The notes beneath the pieces were generated by a model that searched no databases, was not told the origin of the DNA, and saw only the letters and a program-made list of their open reading frames with translations. Below, piece after piece: positions 35,001-46,642 of a stretch of 64,000 nt of DNA (the stretch's first letter is position 1; the number at the start of each line of letters is the position of its first letter). The position numbers and the translations under genes are program-made. Source of the stretch: Moniliella sp. 'wahieum' (taxonomy: Eukaryota > Basidiomycota > Moniliellomycetes > Moniliellales > Moniliellaceae); the NCBI GenBank assembly GCA_003971905.1, contig RSEE01000077.1, forward strand, positions 186,001-250,000, in the 5' to 3' direction.

Positions 35001-36909
35001 ACAGCCCGCGCTGTGTGGAAGGTGGTTGCTGACGCTGCCTGGGCTCTCGGTGGGCTTCCGCCCCGCACTGTCCAGGGTCAGGAGGTGACCCTTCTCCAGC
35101 GCGTCCTCAAAGCGGCTGAAACTCTCCAGGCCGATCAAAAGTTGCCTGCCGTGACGACGGGCTCGCAGTCCGCTCTGCAAATGGTGCTTGCTGAATTGGA
35201 GGCTGAACTGCACCGGAGGCCAATGCGCTGGCGTCCGCGTACACTCTGGTAGCAGTGCACGTGTACAAGTGCTTGCTGTCTCAACGCGGGAATGGGTGAG
35301 GACGTTGCGGCCGCGGCCTGGTACGATCTTGCTATGGCCCTCTTTAGTGTGGTTCAACGTTCCAGCAATCGCACCTTCCGAAACGGTTCGCGAAATGGAG
35401 CCGCCGCAAGCCCAAAGCGAGGCGCTGGGCGGTGCGTGAGTCGCTACGTCTAGATGGAAGTCCGCTCGATCGTGGGCACTGGTGAGCAACCTTACGCGCG
35501 AGACAAGCCCAAACTTGCTCAGCACGCTCTGATTCGTGCCATCGAGTGCGATCCCCAGGTACGTTGCTTTTTTTTTCTCTGAGACCTAAGAAGACATTAT
35601 TGACTCGCTATGGTGGTATCTACAGTCGCCCATCCCTTGGACTCAACTTGGTTTGCTCTACATTGGGGCCAACGAAGGGCAGTTGGCTAACCAGGCTTGG
35701 TGCGGGCCCAATCGTTGGATCCAGACTATGCGCCAGCCTGGGCTGGTCAAGGTGTGGTTGCTTCTCGTTTCCATGGCGACACGGAAGCAGCGAAAATGCT
35801 GTTTGACCATGCTGTTCGCCTGTCTGAGGGGTCCCTTGCCGAAGCCGACCATGGCCTTGCGTACGCTGTACAAGAGCTTTTGTCCAGCCCCTCACCGGGT
35901 GTCCGAGCACCCACAACCAAGGGCGAGCTGGAGATGGCCTCTTTGCCTTGGATGCTTACCTAGCGCAGCCATCGGGCGCAGTGAATGTGGGTGCGGGACT
36001 TCTTGCAGGCTTTTGCTGAACGGCGGGGCATCGCACTGGCGACCGATCGGATGGAGCGGGCAGCTAAGGCTCTGGAGCTAGCCTACGAGGCGTCTGAGGA
36101 TGCGAGCACCATGGCGCGGTATGGTCTGGCACAAACCAACTTGGCTCGGATCCGACTGGCTGAGGGTCAAGCCCAACAGGCCGAGCTCATCTTCGAGGAG
36201 GCCTTGGCTCTCCTTCCCGAGCCAGAGGAGTGTGGCGGGCGTGACGCCTGCGTTGATTTGGCGGGCCAGGGTGCAGGCCCAAGCTGGAATGGCACTTGCC
36301 CGCTTTGGCAACTGCACGACGCCGGTAACGCATCCGAAGCGGTTGGCACTTTGGAGGATGCACTGTCGATGCTTAGCTCCGGACGAGACGAGGTTACAAG
36401 CGCCGCGGCCAGACGGAGATTCCAGGTGCGGAGCTTCGCGGCCCTGTTGGAAGAGGAAGTGCAGAGCGAAGAGGAGGCCAAGAAACGATACCATTCGCGC
36501 ATTGCTGCCGCGTTGGCAGGGGTACTGGACGGGTTGGAGTGTGTCGTGGTGCAAGCGCTCTACACGCGGGTGCACACGAGGCGGCATCCGCGGCACTGCT
36601 GACAATCGTATCAGAGCGGCCGCATTGCGTACGTGCGGTGGCCCAACTGGCCGCTGCAGGGCTTGCACAGGGCGAGGAGGACCTGGTCGCCGCAGCCCTG
36701 TCCGAGCTGCCCGCTGGGGCGGACGTACGATGCTGGTTGGCCTTGGGAAGGCAGTCACAGAGACTGGCGAAGAGGCGGTGGGCGAGGAGCAACCCCAGAC
36801 GGGTGTGCAGCAGCAGACCATGGTCGCCTCGGCTGAACAGCCACGCGGAGTGGCGGGGGTGCATGCGGCACCCTACGACGCGCGCACCTGGGCCAGTGTG
36901 GTCGCATAG
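32031..36909 (+). CDS. SKI3: SKI3: TPR scaffold of the Ski complex
   Basis: Ski3 holds the Ski2 helicase and Ski8 together and feeds mRNA to the cytoplasmic exosome for 3'-5' decay. The start MPLKAQLKAARSALAARDYG opens the first TPR, followed by VLAFESDNYFALVFRAAALA and AIAAKPSDSLAWDGKIKMY. Later TPRs include LWHLGDAYARGGRFTASLKA, YNCMGQYEPSLALLRSILDA and AQSLDPDYAPAWAGQG, a strongly Ski3-like segment. Introns fit at 32417-32480 (GTATGT...GTGCAG) and 35559-35625 (GTACGT...CTACAG). The gene spans 4.9 kb, suiting a protein of roughly 1,500 residues, the usual Ski3 size. The end is ARTWASVVA at 36909. Frame changes are frequent, so individual TPR counts are not reliable. Confidence 0.9.
32417..32480 (+). 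other. SKI3 intron
   Basis: GTATGT donor, GCTGACTGA branch region and TGTGCAG acceptor, 64 nt. Confidence 0.85.
35559..35625 (+). other. SKI3 intron
   Basis: GTACGT donor, T9 run, ATTGACTC branch-like sequence and TCTACAG acceptor, 67 nt. It is followed by codons for SPIPWTQLGLLYIGANEGQ. Confidence 0.85.
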
Positions 36910-37754
36910 CCTGCCGGCAAATGAACATGGATTTCGAGGGCACATGTGTTCTCACAGCATAGACTGCCAATGAGGCGTAAGCGGAGGAGCACTGAAGCAC
37001 ATGACAAGAGAGCGGCATAAGAACGTCGAAGGCCCAACACCTTGGTATGAGACCCACTGAAGAGGGAAAAAATGGGCGAAAGGTATAAGAACGCCGGCGG
37101 GTATCGGGCGGCGCACAGAAGAGAGGTGGCACCTTGGCCACCACCGCCACCGCCACCTCTCTCTCCGTTACGTGCTGTCCTTCTTCAATGTGGTACACGA
37201 TGTCATCACCGGCGACGATACGAGTCGGGCTTTCTTCCCCATCTCCTCTCCTCCAACCAAGCTCTCCCCACCATTATCTGGTGCACCCTTCTCGCAACTG
37301 CGCCTCCTAAGAGTACCCAGTTGGGCACTCGGCACTTGGTTGATCTTCGTCAAGTTGTTGACGCCCTACACTACGCTTTTGTTTCGCCCTCCTGTGTTAG
37401 CATGGTTGGACAACGCTAGCGATGCTGAGTTGAACTGTGGCAGAGTAGCCTACGCCTGCGCTCTCCCCTGCGTGTTTGATCAACGTTCAGTAAGCTCAGT
37501 CGGACGCCGAACACGCTAGTACAGGCCCGCCCCCCTCTCTTGCTCTTGCTCCTGCGTCGCAACACGCCCACAGCCCACACTGCCTCATTGGAGGTTGAAG
37601 CTGCGCTGAAGGCGAAGACAACGCATGTCGTGCCATCTCCTACGCCAATACTACAACAGAGACCAGAATAGGAATGTGTTTGGTATGAAGTGCAATTCAT
37701 AAGAGTCAACCAGCCCCTGGTAGAAGCAAGGTGAAAAGGAAAAGATTGGGAAAG
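36910..37754. other. Intergenic region
   Basis: An open frame at 37172-37519 (+, 115 codons) has a short hydrophobic stretch but no recognisable domain and overlaps other open frames, so I do not call it. The rest is the 3' flank of SKI3 and the 3' flank of the U2 gene. Confidence 0.4.
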
Positions 37755-37942
37755 TGAGCGCCAGCGACCAGTGTGTAAGGGAGGCGGCACTCGTGGCGAC
37801 CTCGTGTGCAAGCACAAGCGATGGAAGCCGAAGACGCAAAGAGTGGAATGACAAGTACAGCTGGGCAGTGCCCAGCGTAACAGTTGTCAAACTGTTAAGA
37901 ACAGATACTACACTTGATCTAAGCCAGAAGGCCAGAAGAGTT
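37755..37942 (-). ncRNA. U2 spliceosomal snRNA
   Basis: The minus strand reads AACTCTTCTGGCCTTCTGGC, then TTAGATCAAGTGTAGTATCT and GTTCTTAACAG. This is the invariant U2 5' domain: the U6-pairing segment, stem-loop I, and GUAGUA, which pairs with the intron branch site. GGCTTAGATCAAG matches the yeast form. A stem-loop II (GCTGGGCACTGCCCAGC) follows at about 37861-37877. A possible weak Sm site (ACTCTTTG) lies near 37840. The 5' end at 37942 is good to a few bases. The 3' end is only estimated from the usual length of about 190 nt. It is the RNA partner of the short CTNAC-branch introns seen in the window. Confidence 0.93.
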
Positions 37943-39685
37943 GGGGAAAAACAGCAGAGATGCCCCCCGAGGACGCCCTTAATAGACACGCGCCATTCAA
38001 CCCTACCCTGGTTGGAACGAATATCCAATTCTCAACACTCGCAGGGAACCAGTGTGCCGGACCGGTTTATTGCGGAAGCGTTACTTCACTGGCGCTGTGC
38101 CTGCATCTCTGCGGTCGAGCCTCCACTTCCTGTTTTGGTGCATTTCGCTTGGCTGTTCGCTGTGAACCAGCTGGTGCGGAACGCGCATGGCAGGTGCGCG
38201 GAACAGTCAGGCTCAGACACAGGCCCATGCCCACGTACCACGCATCCCCCTTTTCATAAAACAGAGAGGCCGTTTCCCAAGTGCTGACCTAATAGCACGT
38301 GTAGCCCAGCCACTCGCCTCAGCGCCTCAGCACCATACATGGCAGCACCTTACATTAAATCCACCTAACCCCACCATCCCCCTGTTTTTTGGGACGGTTC
38401 GCAATTCTGCACGTCATCGCCCAGCCAGTCCAGGCCAGTCCTGCTCTCCACCGCACCATCACCCCCCCCCACCTCCTTCCCGCTAATGGCCTTGCCGAGG
38501 CTGCTGCGCAATGAATTTCATGCCGCACAGCAGCGTCGCGTTCACCTTCTCTGTCTTTCCTTTCTTTCCCGCCTCTTCCCCTGCTATGTCATAAGTCACA
38601 GAACGCTTCGTCAACAGGACACTCCGTCAACAGGGCACTACACGACCGGGTAATCCGGACGGTGGAACGGTCAACCTATGTGGATCCGGTGGCCCAGCAG
38701 GGCGGATGGACGAGGGAACGGTGCCTGCCGTGGCTCCAGTAAACGATGACGATGACGGTTGGGCAATGGAACAGTCGCCAGCATAACCGTTGCTAAGCTG
38801 GTTACGGTGGCTACGGTTACCGATCAACGCTGGCCCATGGAACGGTGGACAAGCTGACAACGACGGAATGGTGGCGATGGTTGGGACGACGGAGAACGGT
38901 GGCGAAGGTGGCGGCCACGGAACGGTGGCGAAGGTAGCCCATCCTGACCAAGGATAGAACGTCAGGCGGGGCTCCTGACAATGTGCTTTCCTGCTACTGA
39001 CAACGGACGGGCATGCTACGCCACCTGAATATGATGGAATGTTAAAACCTATGTCGAATGTTGGAGTCTCTGTGGACGATGAAACGGTGGACAGTGGGGA
39101 TGGGTGGGGAAAAAGGAACGGTGAACCAGGGGTAAGGGGCATATGGAACGATGGACTAGGGGAGAAAGGTGGCCGTGGGTGTTTGCAACCAACACGGAGA
39201 AAGGCTGGGGCTTCGCACGGTGAAAGCATTAGGAGTACGTATACCGGGCCGTAGGCCAGGGTGGTCCTCTAGTTGGACGACAAATTGGACGAGGCTAAGA
39301 AGAGACATGACGTGCGACTTCGAGGAGCGCATCAGCACTGGACTCTGTAGGAGGGAGATTGCTTCGGATGCCGACAGGTATTCATTCAGGCTGCATGGAA
39401 TGGTGCCTTATATACCAGAGGAGAAGGAGAAGCTATCACACGGTAGACCACGCGTGATGAGGGAAAAGAGAACACAAAAGGGGCAAGGAAGATCTAGAAC
39501 AAGGATCATACCCACATCCTGTGGGAATGGTGTGTGATCCGTCAGACTCGCCCGAGGAGAAGCGATCGGAGGTCGACAAAGGGGCGGAGCCGGGCGTGGA
39601 ATGGTCGTAGATAATGATGGGCGCAGACCCTGAAGCACTGTCGACCGCACGGTATGCTTGGAAGGTGCACTGCGGGGGTGCACAG
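37943..39685. repeat. Gene-poor stretch with dispersed GGAACGGTGG units
   Basis: Upstream of U2 I see no gene. From about 38660 to 39160 the decamer GGAACGGTGG and close variants recur at least eight times at irregular spacing (for example 38716, 38840, 38893, 38917, 39082, 39117, 39145). These generate a 200-codon minus-strand frame of Thr-Val-Pro-like repeats, which I treat as an artefact. A translated role cannot be excluded. Confidence 0.5.
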
Positions 39686-40441
39686 CTAGTAAGTAGTCCA
39701 CATGGCCGGGTCCTGCTCATCCCGCAGCAGCGTCGCCAACGGATGCTTGTACCGCGGCGCGACAAGACCCATGGGTCGAGGCAGGTGACGAGATGGTGTC
39801 CGTGCGGCGGCGGCGACGGTGGGCGCGACGCAGCGGGATCCGGGCAGGCGGATGGCGGGCGGGGTCGCGCAAATGCACTTGGCATCGCTTGGCAACGCGC
39901 AAGGGGTCCTTCCCCTGCACCGAGACACGAGCGAGAAGGGTGAGGTTAGCAGAAGCGCTGGGCCTGGGCCTGGGCAACGGGCGAAGCGGAGAAGAAGGAA
40001 TACGCACGTTGAGCGGGATGTGCATGCCCTGGATGCTGTCCATGAGCACGACCGGCGTCAGGGGCCGGAGGCGGTGTGGAAGGGGGCAAAGTAGTTGAAC
40101 AGCGCAGTGCGCAGGTTGTTGGGGGCGGAGGTGAGCTCGGGGTGGTTGCAGCGACGGGAGGAGAGCTGGTCGGGCTGCCAGGCGGAGGTGAGGTGGCGCA
40201 TTCGCCGGTAGGCACCACGGCGAGGCGGATGGGCAGCGGTCGATCAGCAGGTGCAACTGCAGGGGCACTCGGTGCAGAAAACGATGAGCAGCGGCGGCGC
40301 ATTTGGTGGGTGGAGGTGGCGGTGGGCGAGGCGAGGCGGAGATGGAGGAAGCGGGAGACGATGGCAGGCGCGCTGCAGAGGATCTGGAGCGCGTGCTCGA
40401 TGGCGGGCATGCCGACGGCGACGGGGGCGACGGCCATCGGA
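39686..40441 (-). CDS. Unrecognised protein gene
   Basis: I do not recognise this family. The minus strand starts MAVAPVAVGMPAIEHALQIL and shows coding-like patches in successive frames: SAPAIVSRFLHLRLASPT, LLIVFCTECP, MRHLTSAWQPDQLSS, PNNLRTALFNYFAPFHTASG and VLMDSIQGMHIPLN. An intron with a GTGCGT donor and GGTGCAG acceptor (about 40012-39921) fits next. The last exon gives DAKCICATPPAIRLPG and ends PRPMGLVAPRYKHPLATLL plus RDEQDPAMWTTY at 39686. The conserved-looking end and the intron argue for a real gene of about 200 residues. The frame changes are of the kind seen elsewhere. Confidence 0.4.
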
Positions 40442-43400
40442 GGGAGGAGCGGGATGGTTTGGTTTTGGTTGGTTCGGCAGTGCCGCTCGCCAGGGGGGGG
40501 CGTCGACGCGTATATAGCACGGGGCACGTGAAGCGCTGGTTAGCCAATGTATTGCCGAGTAGGCCCGTGCCCTGGTGGTCGCACTGAGGGAGCCACTGGT
40601 GCTCACGTTTGGTTAGTCACTGTACTGCCGAGCTGCCAGTCAATTTACTGTGCAGCTGGTTTCCCTCTGATGCCGGCCTGTAGCCTGCTCTCTGGTTTCT
40701 CCCCCAGAGAGACGCGTACGCTTGCTGTGCTCACACGCGGTTAATCATTCTATTGCCGAGCCTGCCTGCCCCTGGAACACTGCCGCAACCCGCCAGTGTT
40801 CGGGGGTAGATAGATATATAGCCTGCCTACTAGGCCCTTGTGGCTGGCCCTGATGGCCTGTGCCGCCTTTTGACTGCGCACACCCGCGCCCCCTCTTAAT
40901 CTCATGCTCCTCTGCGGTGCATCCTGCCTCCTCACCATTGGTCCCTCTCATTGCGCCCTGTAGAAACTGGTTATCCCCCTCTCTGCAGCCAGCACATCGC
41001 GAGTGATGCTCTCTGTGCCACCGCGCAACAGCACCATCTTCTTCCCCTGTCCACACCAACATCACCATCGTTGTTGCCTGCACCGCCTGTTGCCCATATT
41101 CTTGGTCCCTCCCCTACCGCTCGTCGTCCTCGCCTCTGGTCCGCATTGCTGTCGTACGTCTCCATTCTCTCTCCCGCCACCTTCCGTCCTCCTCGCCTCG
41201 TCTTATCGCTGTGGACGTCCCCTCTGCCCCTCCCCCGTCCCCGACTCCCACTGTCTGCATTGCTTCTGTCGTACGTGTTCTCTTGCCCGCCAGTGCTCTT
41301 GCTGACCCGCCTACACAGATTCCCCTCGCGGGCCATATTGTCCTTGTTTCATCTGGTCCGCAGCGCCAGTCATCGTACGTGCCCGCTTCATCCGCATTCC
41401 CCTCGCTGCTGCTGACCCACGCTGACCTTGTGAGTCGCATGCATGATGTGCATGCCCCGTTTCGTTCGCCTTCGACCCACCCTTGTCCGTCTGCTCACTT
41501 TGGCTGTCTTGCTTACATGGTTTGCCTCGCCTCTGTAGTCCTCTCACTTGGTTGGTCTGCCTTGCCATCGTACGTCGCCCGTACTTCGCGCTTGGAGTTG
41601 TCCTGCCACTGACACTGACTGCACAGCTGCTGCACGGAATTCCACGGTTGGGTCGTCTCGCCTTGTTCGCCTCGGCTCATCTGACATGTTTTGCTGTTGT
41701 ACGCCCCTTCTGCCATATGCCAACGCTGTTCCTGACCTCGTCCGCCCTACCACTGTTCATTCCGACTTCATCCCGCTTGCCCTCGCTACTGGCTGACTTG
41801 ATCGCCGGACCCGTGAGTCCGTCGCACATCGTGTGTCTCTCACTAACCCTGTGCTACTGCTGATTTGGCCAGCTTCTCCCTAGTGCGCGCTCTCCTCACA
41901 ATAACCTGTCACCTGCTGTGTAGCTCACTTCTTTACTACATTGATGCTTCTGTCCTACGTCGCGCCTATCCGTGGTTGCCGTGTAATCGCAAAGGATTAT
42001 GGCCTTCATCTCTTTCTTATGTCTCATGGACCACCCCTTTCGGAACGCACAGCTCTCTACTGAGATGCAGAGAGGGAGAGAAGAAAGGGTTCTTCGCATA
42101 CTGCAGGAGATCATTCAAGATCGATAGTCTGTGTATAGCGATTCGAGAGAGGTTTTGATCTTCGTCAGTCCCGCTCGTGGTCTCCACCCCCGTTGCCGCC
42201 GTAGGTTGTCGTGCTGTGTATGTGGCTACACACAGAGATCTGTGGGTATATCGGGATTAATTATACACGTCAAGTATAGTATACCCGTCTCTCTTGTGAT
42301 CGATTCAGCTGCCTTCTCAGGGAACGATCGCGATATGATATATGGTGGTGGTAAGGTCATCATTCATGCCTCAAGCCGAGGAACGGTTGTACTTGGTGCA
42401 ACCAATACATCAGGTATTTGTTGGCTCGATCCATCTCCTATGCCATATGGGATCGGGACTGCGTGAAAAGAAACGGGTTTTGCTGAAACGGTGCGCGAAA
42501 TTTGAAGAAAAGGTTCTTTACTTGAATGAACGCTGCACTTCAGGCTTCAGGAGCGCAGCATTCTCAGCGGGCTATCCAATTTCCAAGGCCATCCATTGGA
42601 GACCTTTTCTGCGCGTTCCATATATGATGCTCAGCCCATGGGCGTGATCAACCTTTACCACCACAGTAGGGTACCATGCGATACCAGCTTTACTTTTACT
42701 GGACTTGTGTATATGTTGCTGGTTATCGATTTGATCCAGATTTGCGGGTAGCTGTGTTCGTCCTTAAGGGTTTTTTAAGGGATTAAGCGTTACGCGCGCG
42801 TTACGCGTTAAGCCTCTAAGCGCCAAGCGCTAAGAGTATATACGCCGTTACATCGGAGTAGTACCTCTCGGGGGATATACGTTGGACACTTCCGAGGCCT
42901 GTATGACGTGTGTGGGGGATTCGTGTGGCATATGGTGGGGAAGTACCCAGGTACATCCAGGATTCCTACTGGCGGGTGGCTCAGGCTGAGCACAACGCAC
43001 ATTGCGAGAAGCGCTGAAGCGCTGAAGCCGAGCGTATGATCGAGATCTGAGATCTCAATGAGATCTCAGTCTGAGAGCCGAGAAGATCGGAACGGACGTG
43101 TCACGTGTAGCACCGGTCGCAGACGCGTGACGCGTGACGCGTGAACCGTGAACGCGTGAACGTTGAACAGTGTATGTTGAAGTTGTGGCGCTGAGGCGCT
43201 GAGGCGCGGAGAGTAACTAGTAACCGGTACCCGATAACTGGCTGAGATCATCGATCATCGATCAGCGTACTGAGTCGAATAGATATGTATGCAAGCTAGA
43301 ACCAAAGCCTCGATCCAGATCCCGACGGGACCAGTGCAACACCTGTGCAAGTACACGGGGTACTTTTGAAGCGGACCCCATCAAGCATAATGCATTACCG

Positions 43401-43997
43401 GATTATCGATTACCTCTTATAGCTGTGTTGATGCAGTTGATGTCTCTCTCTATACAGCGTTTGGGTGTCCCATTAAATGCCCCACCTCTGGGGTTGATCG
43501 ATTTCAACCAAACGCAAATGCAGAGAGAATTATTAGGGAAAAAGAGGATGGAAGACGTGAGAGAGGGTTGATGGGTTGATGGTTGATGGATCGATGATTG
43601 ATGGACTGATCAGTGAGAAGCAGCGGACGAGGGAGAAAAGAACAAGGAAAGCTCAAGACCTGGGGGGCTGTAGGCGGTAGGCGTAATAGAGGAGTGAGAG
43701 GTATTAACGTTTAACGTGGCCCTCTCCATGGCAAGAACAAAATTGTGGAAGCGTAATGTAACGTTGACAGCAACAGTAGTCGAGAGGCAAATCAGAATTA
43801 AGATGTCGGGTGGAGGAATGCACAGAGCTCCACACGCGTGTTTCGGTAGAAAAGACGGATGCCGGTGCTTGTTTAGAATGGCAGTGTGTGTAAGGGAATC
43901 GTGATCTCATCCCCATGGTCCAAACAGAGGCTGAGGCAACCAACATCCAACATCTTAGAAGTATGTGTTTGGAACAAAAAGAGAAAATCGGCAAGCA
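40442..43997. repeat. Largest gene-free interval, with decayed repeats
   Basis: From 41100 to 41720 a C/T-rich sequence repeats loosely every 105-195 bp around a CTGGTCCGCA...TCGTACGT core (TCGTACGT-type cores at about 41151, 41268, 41372, 41568 and 41695). From 42200 to 43700 the DNA is visibly less G+C-rich and contains small palindromes and tandem words, such as AGATCTGAGATCTCAATGAG (43043), GCGTGACGCGTGACGCGTGA (43124) and GGTTGATGGATCG (43580). No gene, RNA or transposon is recognised. Confidence 0.55.
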
Positions 43998-45255
43998 TCA
44001 TGTCGTCGCCAGCAACCCAAGAAAGTTGACGTTGTGGAAAAGGAAGGAGAAGAAGGGAGGATTAGGATCAGTTAAAGGGGGCGCCGGGTGCGTCGACGTC
44101 TTTATCGTTACTGGTACCGGGAGGCACAGAGAAGAAATGAGGAGCGGGTCCATGTTGTGGGAACCAAGACGATGAGGAGAAAGTACCTCGTCATGAGGTA
44201 AAGCAGTGGCCATATTGGTCAATGGACTGACAAACGACGAAAGCGTACTGGCTGCCGTCCTCGAAGACAATGATGAGGGGGAGTACTCCAATTCAGGCTC
44301 AGGTTTGGGAACCATTCGATGGGAAAAGTCAACAGGGTAGGATGGTTGATGGTCGAATCCCTCGCCCCAAATATCTGGTGTGTCAAGGTCTGTCCCTCTG
44401 GAACTGGCATCGGATTGCATCCGGGCTTTTTCTCGGCCCCATTGTTGCTCATGAGCCGAAGAGACGGGTCCCAGAAAGATTGGCTTCGATCTCTGCGAAT
44501 CGAGGCAACGGTTCATCATCCGCTCCCTCCATTTTCTCCGTCCCGGTCGAGCCTAACGTAGCAGCGTCCGGGCCAAAAGGAGACGGCAGATCTTGGGAGG
44601 TGGGAAGGGGAACCGTCGGGCGCACATCAACAGGACTCTTGAGCGAGGGTGCCGAAACAATCCTACGAAGCAAATTGTTCTCTTGTTGCAAGCGGCCAAC
44701 GAGGGAAGACAACGACTGGTTTTGTGTCACCATCTCACTTTCTTTGATTTGAAGCGAGTCAACCAGAGTCTCGAGCTGGATAATCATAAGCGAGGTAGGG
44801 TCAGTATCTTGTGGTTTATGATGAACTGGGGTTTACTGACCTCATTCAGGCGACTCTCCTTGCGTCGGCGAAGAGCACGTTGAGCATTACGGTTCTGCTC
44901 GCGCCGACGAGCCATACGTGCTTCGCGTGGGAGACGGGTAGAAGAGTATGGACGACCAGTGGCCTTGCTCACTTTTCCGGGCCTGGCCTTTGCAGACTGA
45001 GAGGAGGTGGAAGTGTCAGAGGGGCTTGCTGAGAGACGGGTATGGGTTGTGCCTCTTGCTCCCAAGGAAGTGCCGTGAGGCTTGGCACGTCCGAAGGCCT
45101 CGTTGTTGGCAGCAAGGCATCAAGTGGTCCGTAGTTGCCGGTAAATGTTGATCGTGGGTCGTAGTGGAGAGGAGAGGGAATACGGTGTCTTCCATGGCTT
45201 GTGTAGCAGGTGCAGGTGCAGGCGTGCACACAGGGGGAGGAGCGTCGTTACTCAT
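43998..45255 (-). CDS. bZIP transcription factor, AP-1/Yap-like
   Basis: This is a nuclear DNA-binding regulator. The start MSNDAPPPVCTPAPA lies at 45255. The basic region is RREQNRNAQRALRRRKESRL (about 44880-44830), close to the Yap consensus with its Gln and Asn contacts. After a short intron (about 44840-44777, GTCAGT donor, ATCCAG acceptor) comes the leucine zipper: LETLVDSLQIKESEMV, then LSSLVGRLQQENNLLRR. The C-terminal part is disordered and acidic (GTDLDTPDIWGEGFDHQ), with VPKPEPELEYSPSSLSS, and reads on to 43998. I see no Cys-rich redox domain typical of Yap1 itself, so oxidative-stress control is not established. Frame changes lie near 45160, 45040 and 44480. Confidence 0.85.
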
Positions 45256-46642
45256 GGGGGCAGATCGACAAAAAGAGGGAATAAAAGAGGTGGAGGAGAG
45301 AACTAAAGGCTGAGACGGAAGAGACGATGGACAATGCGACGGAAAAGCGATGGAGGCAAGAGGCTGAAAGAAGAAGAGCAGAAGCAAGGAATACTGATGA
45401 GGCGAGGATAAGGATGTTTTGAGAAGCAGGGTATGGTGCGGTCAGAGGGCAAAGGTGCGTGACGCAGTGCATGCTGGTGCTGAGGTTGGGCCCTATTTAA
45501 TTGGCAAATTTATCGAAGCACGCCGATGATGCAATGATGGCCTTCAAGCTTCAAGCTTAATGCCCTCACGCATCTTCATGCTCTTCATCATGCCCGCCCA
45601 ACTTAATTCTCAAAAGTATACATACCACAAAACCACCGAGATCTTGCCGGAGCCGAACGCCCCCAAAACTGTGTTACTACTAGGCGGGTATTCACTTGTA
45701 GCGTCTCTGGCTTCTGCGCGCTATTACCTCTATTACCCACGGAGTTGGGAGATCTCAGGATCTCAGGTCTCACCGGTCACTCCGGTCACTAGAGCACAAG
45801 GACTTGTTGCCCCTGAGATTCCGAGGCTCTTGAACAAAAAAAGCTCTTTAAAAGTCATCGAGCTAGCTTTCTCCGGAAAGGGAGAGTTCCGATGGGGCCA
45901 CACAACGTGTACATGTCAATGCAAAATGGTACCCTCTCCCCCGATCAGATCGATCAGCGTGCTTGGCCTTGGGGAGCAGTGCACACATACACGTCCATGT
46001 GATAGTATGGTTGGGGTATTAGAGATGTCTGCCACATGTCAGGAGTGATTTGCCGTGCGCACGCCCACATCCAACACACAGGTTTTGTCGATGGTGCGCC
46101 CAGGCTCAGCGCTGAGCCGCTGAGCCAGTGCTGAGCTTCCGTACTTCGGCGCAGCGTCACGCGTCAACTTCAACAGTCCAAGGTCCAACCCCATTGGTAT
46201 CAGAACCCCGAAAACCGACCGCATCGGGTGGCCTGCGGCATTGGCACAGGCGGCACCCACGCAGGCCGATTGGCACCAGCACCTGGGACTGGTCTGCGCT
46301 ACTGCTCGGCCCAGCGCCCAGCTACGCCCGAAGGTCCCGTGTGGGATGCGGACCCTCGCAACCTTAATCACCAGCGATCGGGGATTTTCGATTCCGTCCA
46401 GGTCTGCGCTTCGTAGGTCCAAGGGTTACCGCCAGGCGCCTTGTACGCTAGCGCTCCCATGCCCATGTCCATGCCCCTGCCCCCGCACTTGATTAATGAT
46501 TTGGTCCCCGCACGGTGGTTTGGGCTGCGTTCGGGCGCAGCCACCTGAGGCCAGGTGGGGCAGGCGGCCACATCAGGCATCAGGTGCGTCAGGCGGATGC
46601 GCAGACGGACGCACATCCGACCGTTCAAATCTAGACATCGTT
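45256..46642. other. Intergenic region
   Basis: 5' flank of the bZIP gene with A/G-rich sequence, then a lower-G+C stretch. A 162-codon frame at 45560-46048 and a 127-codon minus frame at 46039-46422 lack domains and are not called. Palindromic GCTCAGCGCTGAGCCGCTGA lies at about 46106. Confidence 0.4.

Noticed and set aside
37172-37519. 115-codon + frame with a hydrophobic stretch
   Set aside because: No recognisable domain, and other frames of the same region are equally open. Support is insufficient.
40951-41863. Long Leu/Ser/Pro frames suggesting a membrane protein
   Set aside because: The reads come from C/T-rich decayed repeats in all + frames, with no consistent coding signal.
46320-46430. 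Possible tRNA suggested by a TTCGATTCC-like box
   Set aside because: The flanking bases do not form a T-stem or an acceptor stem, and no D-arm is found.
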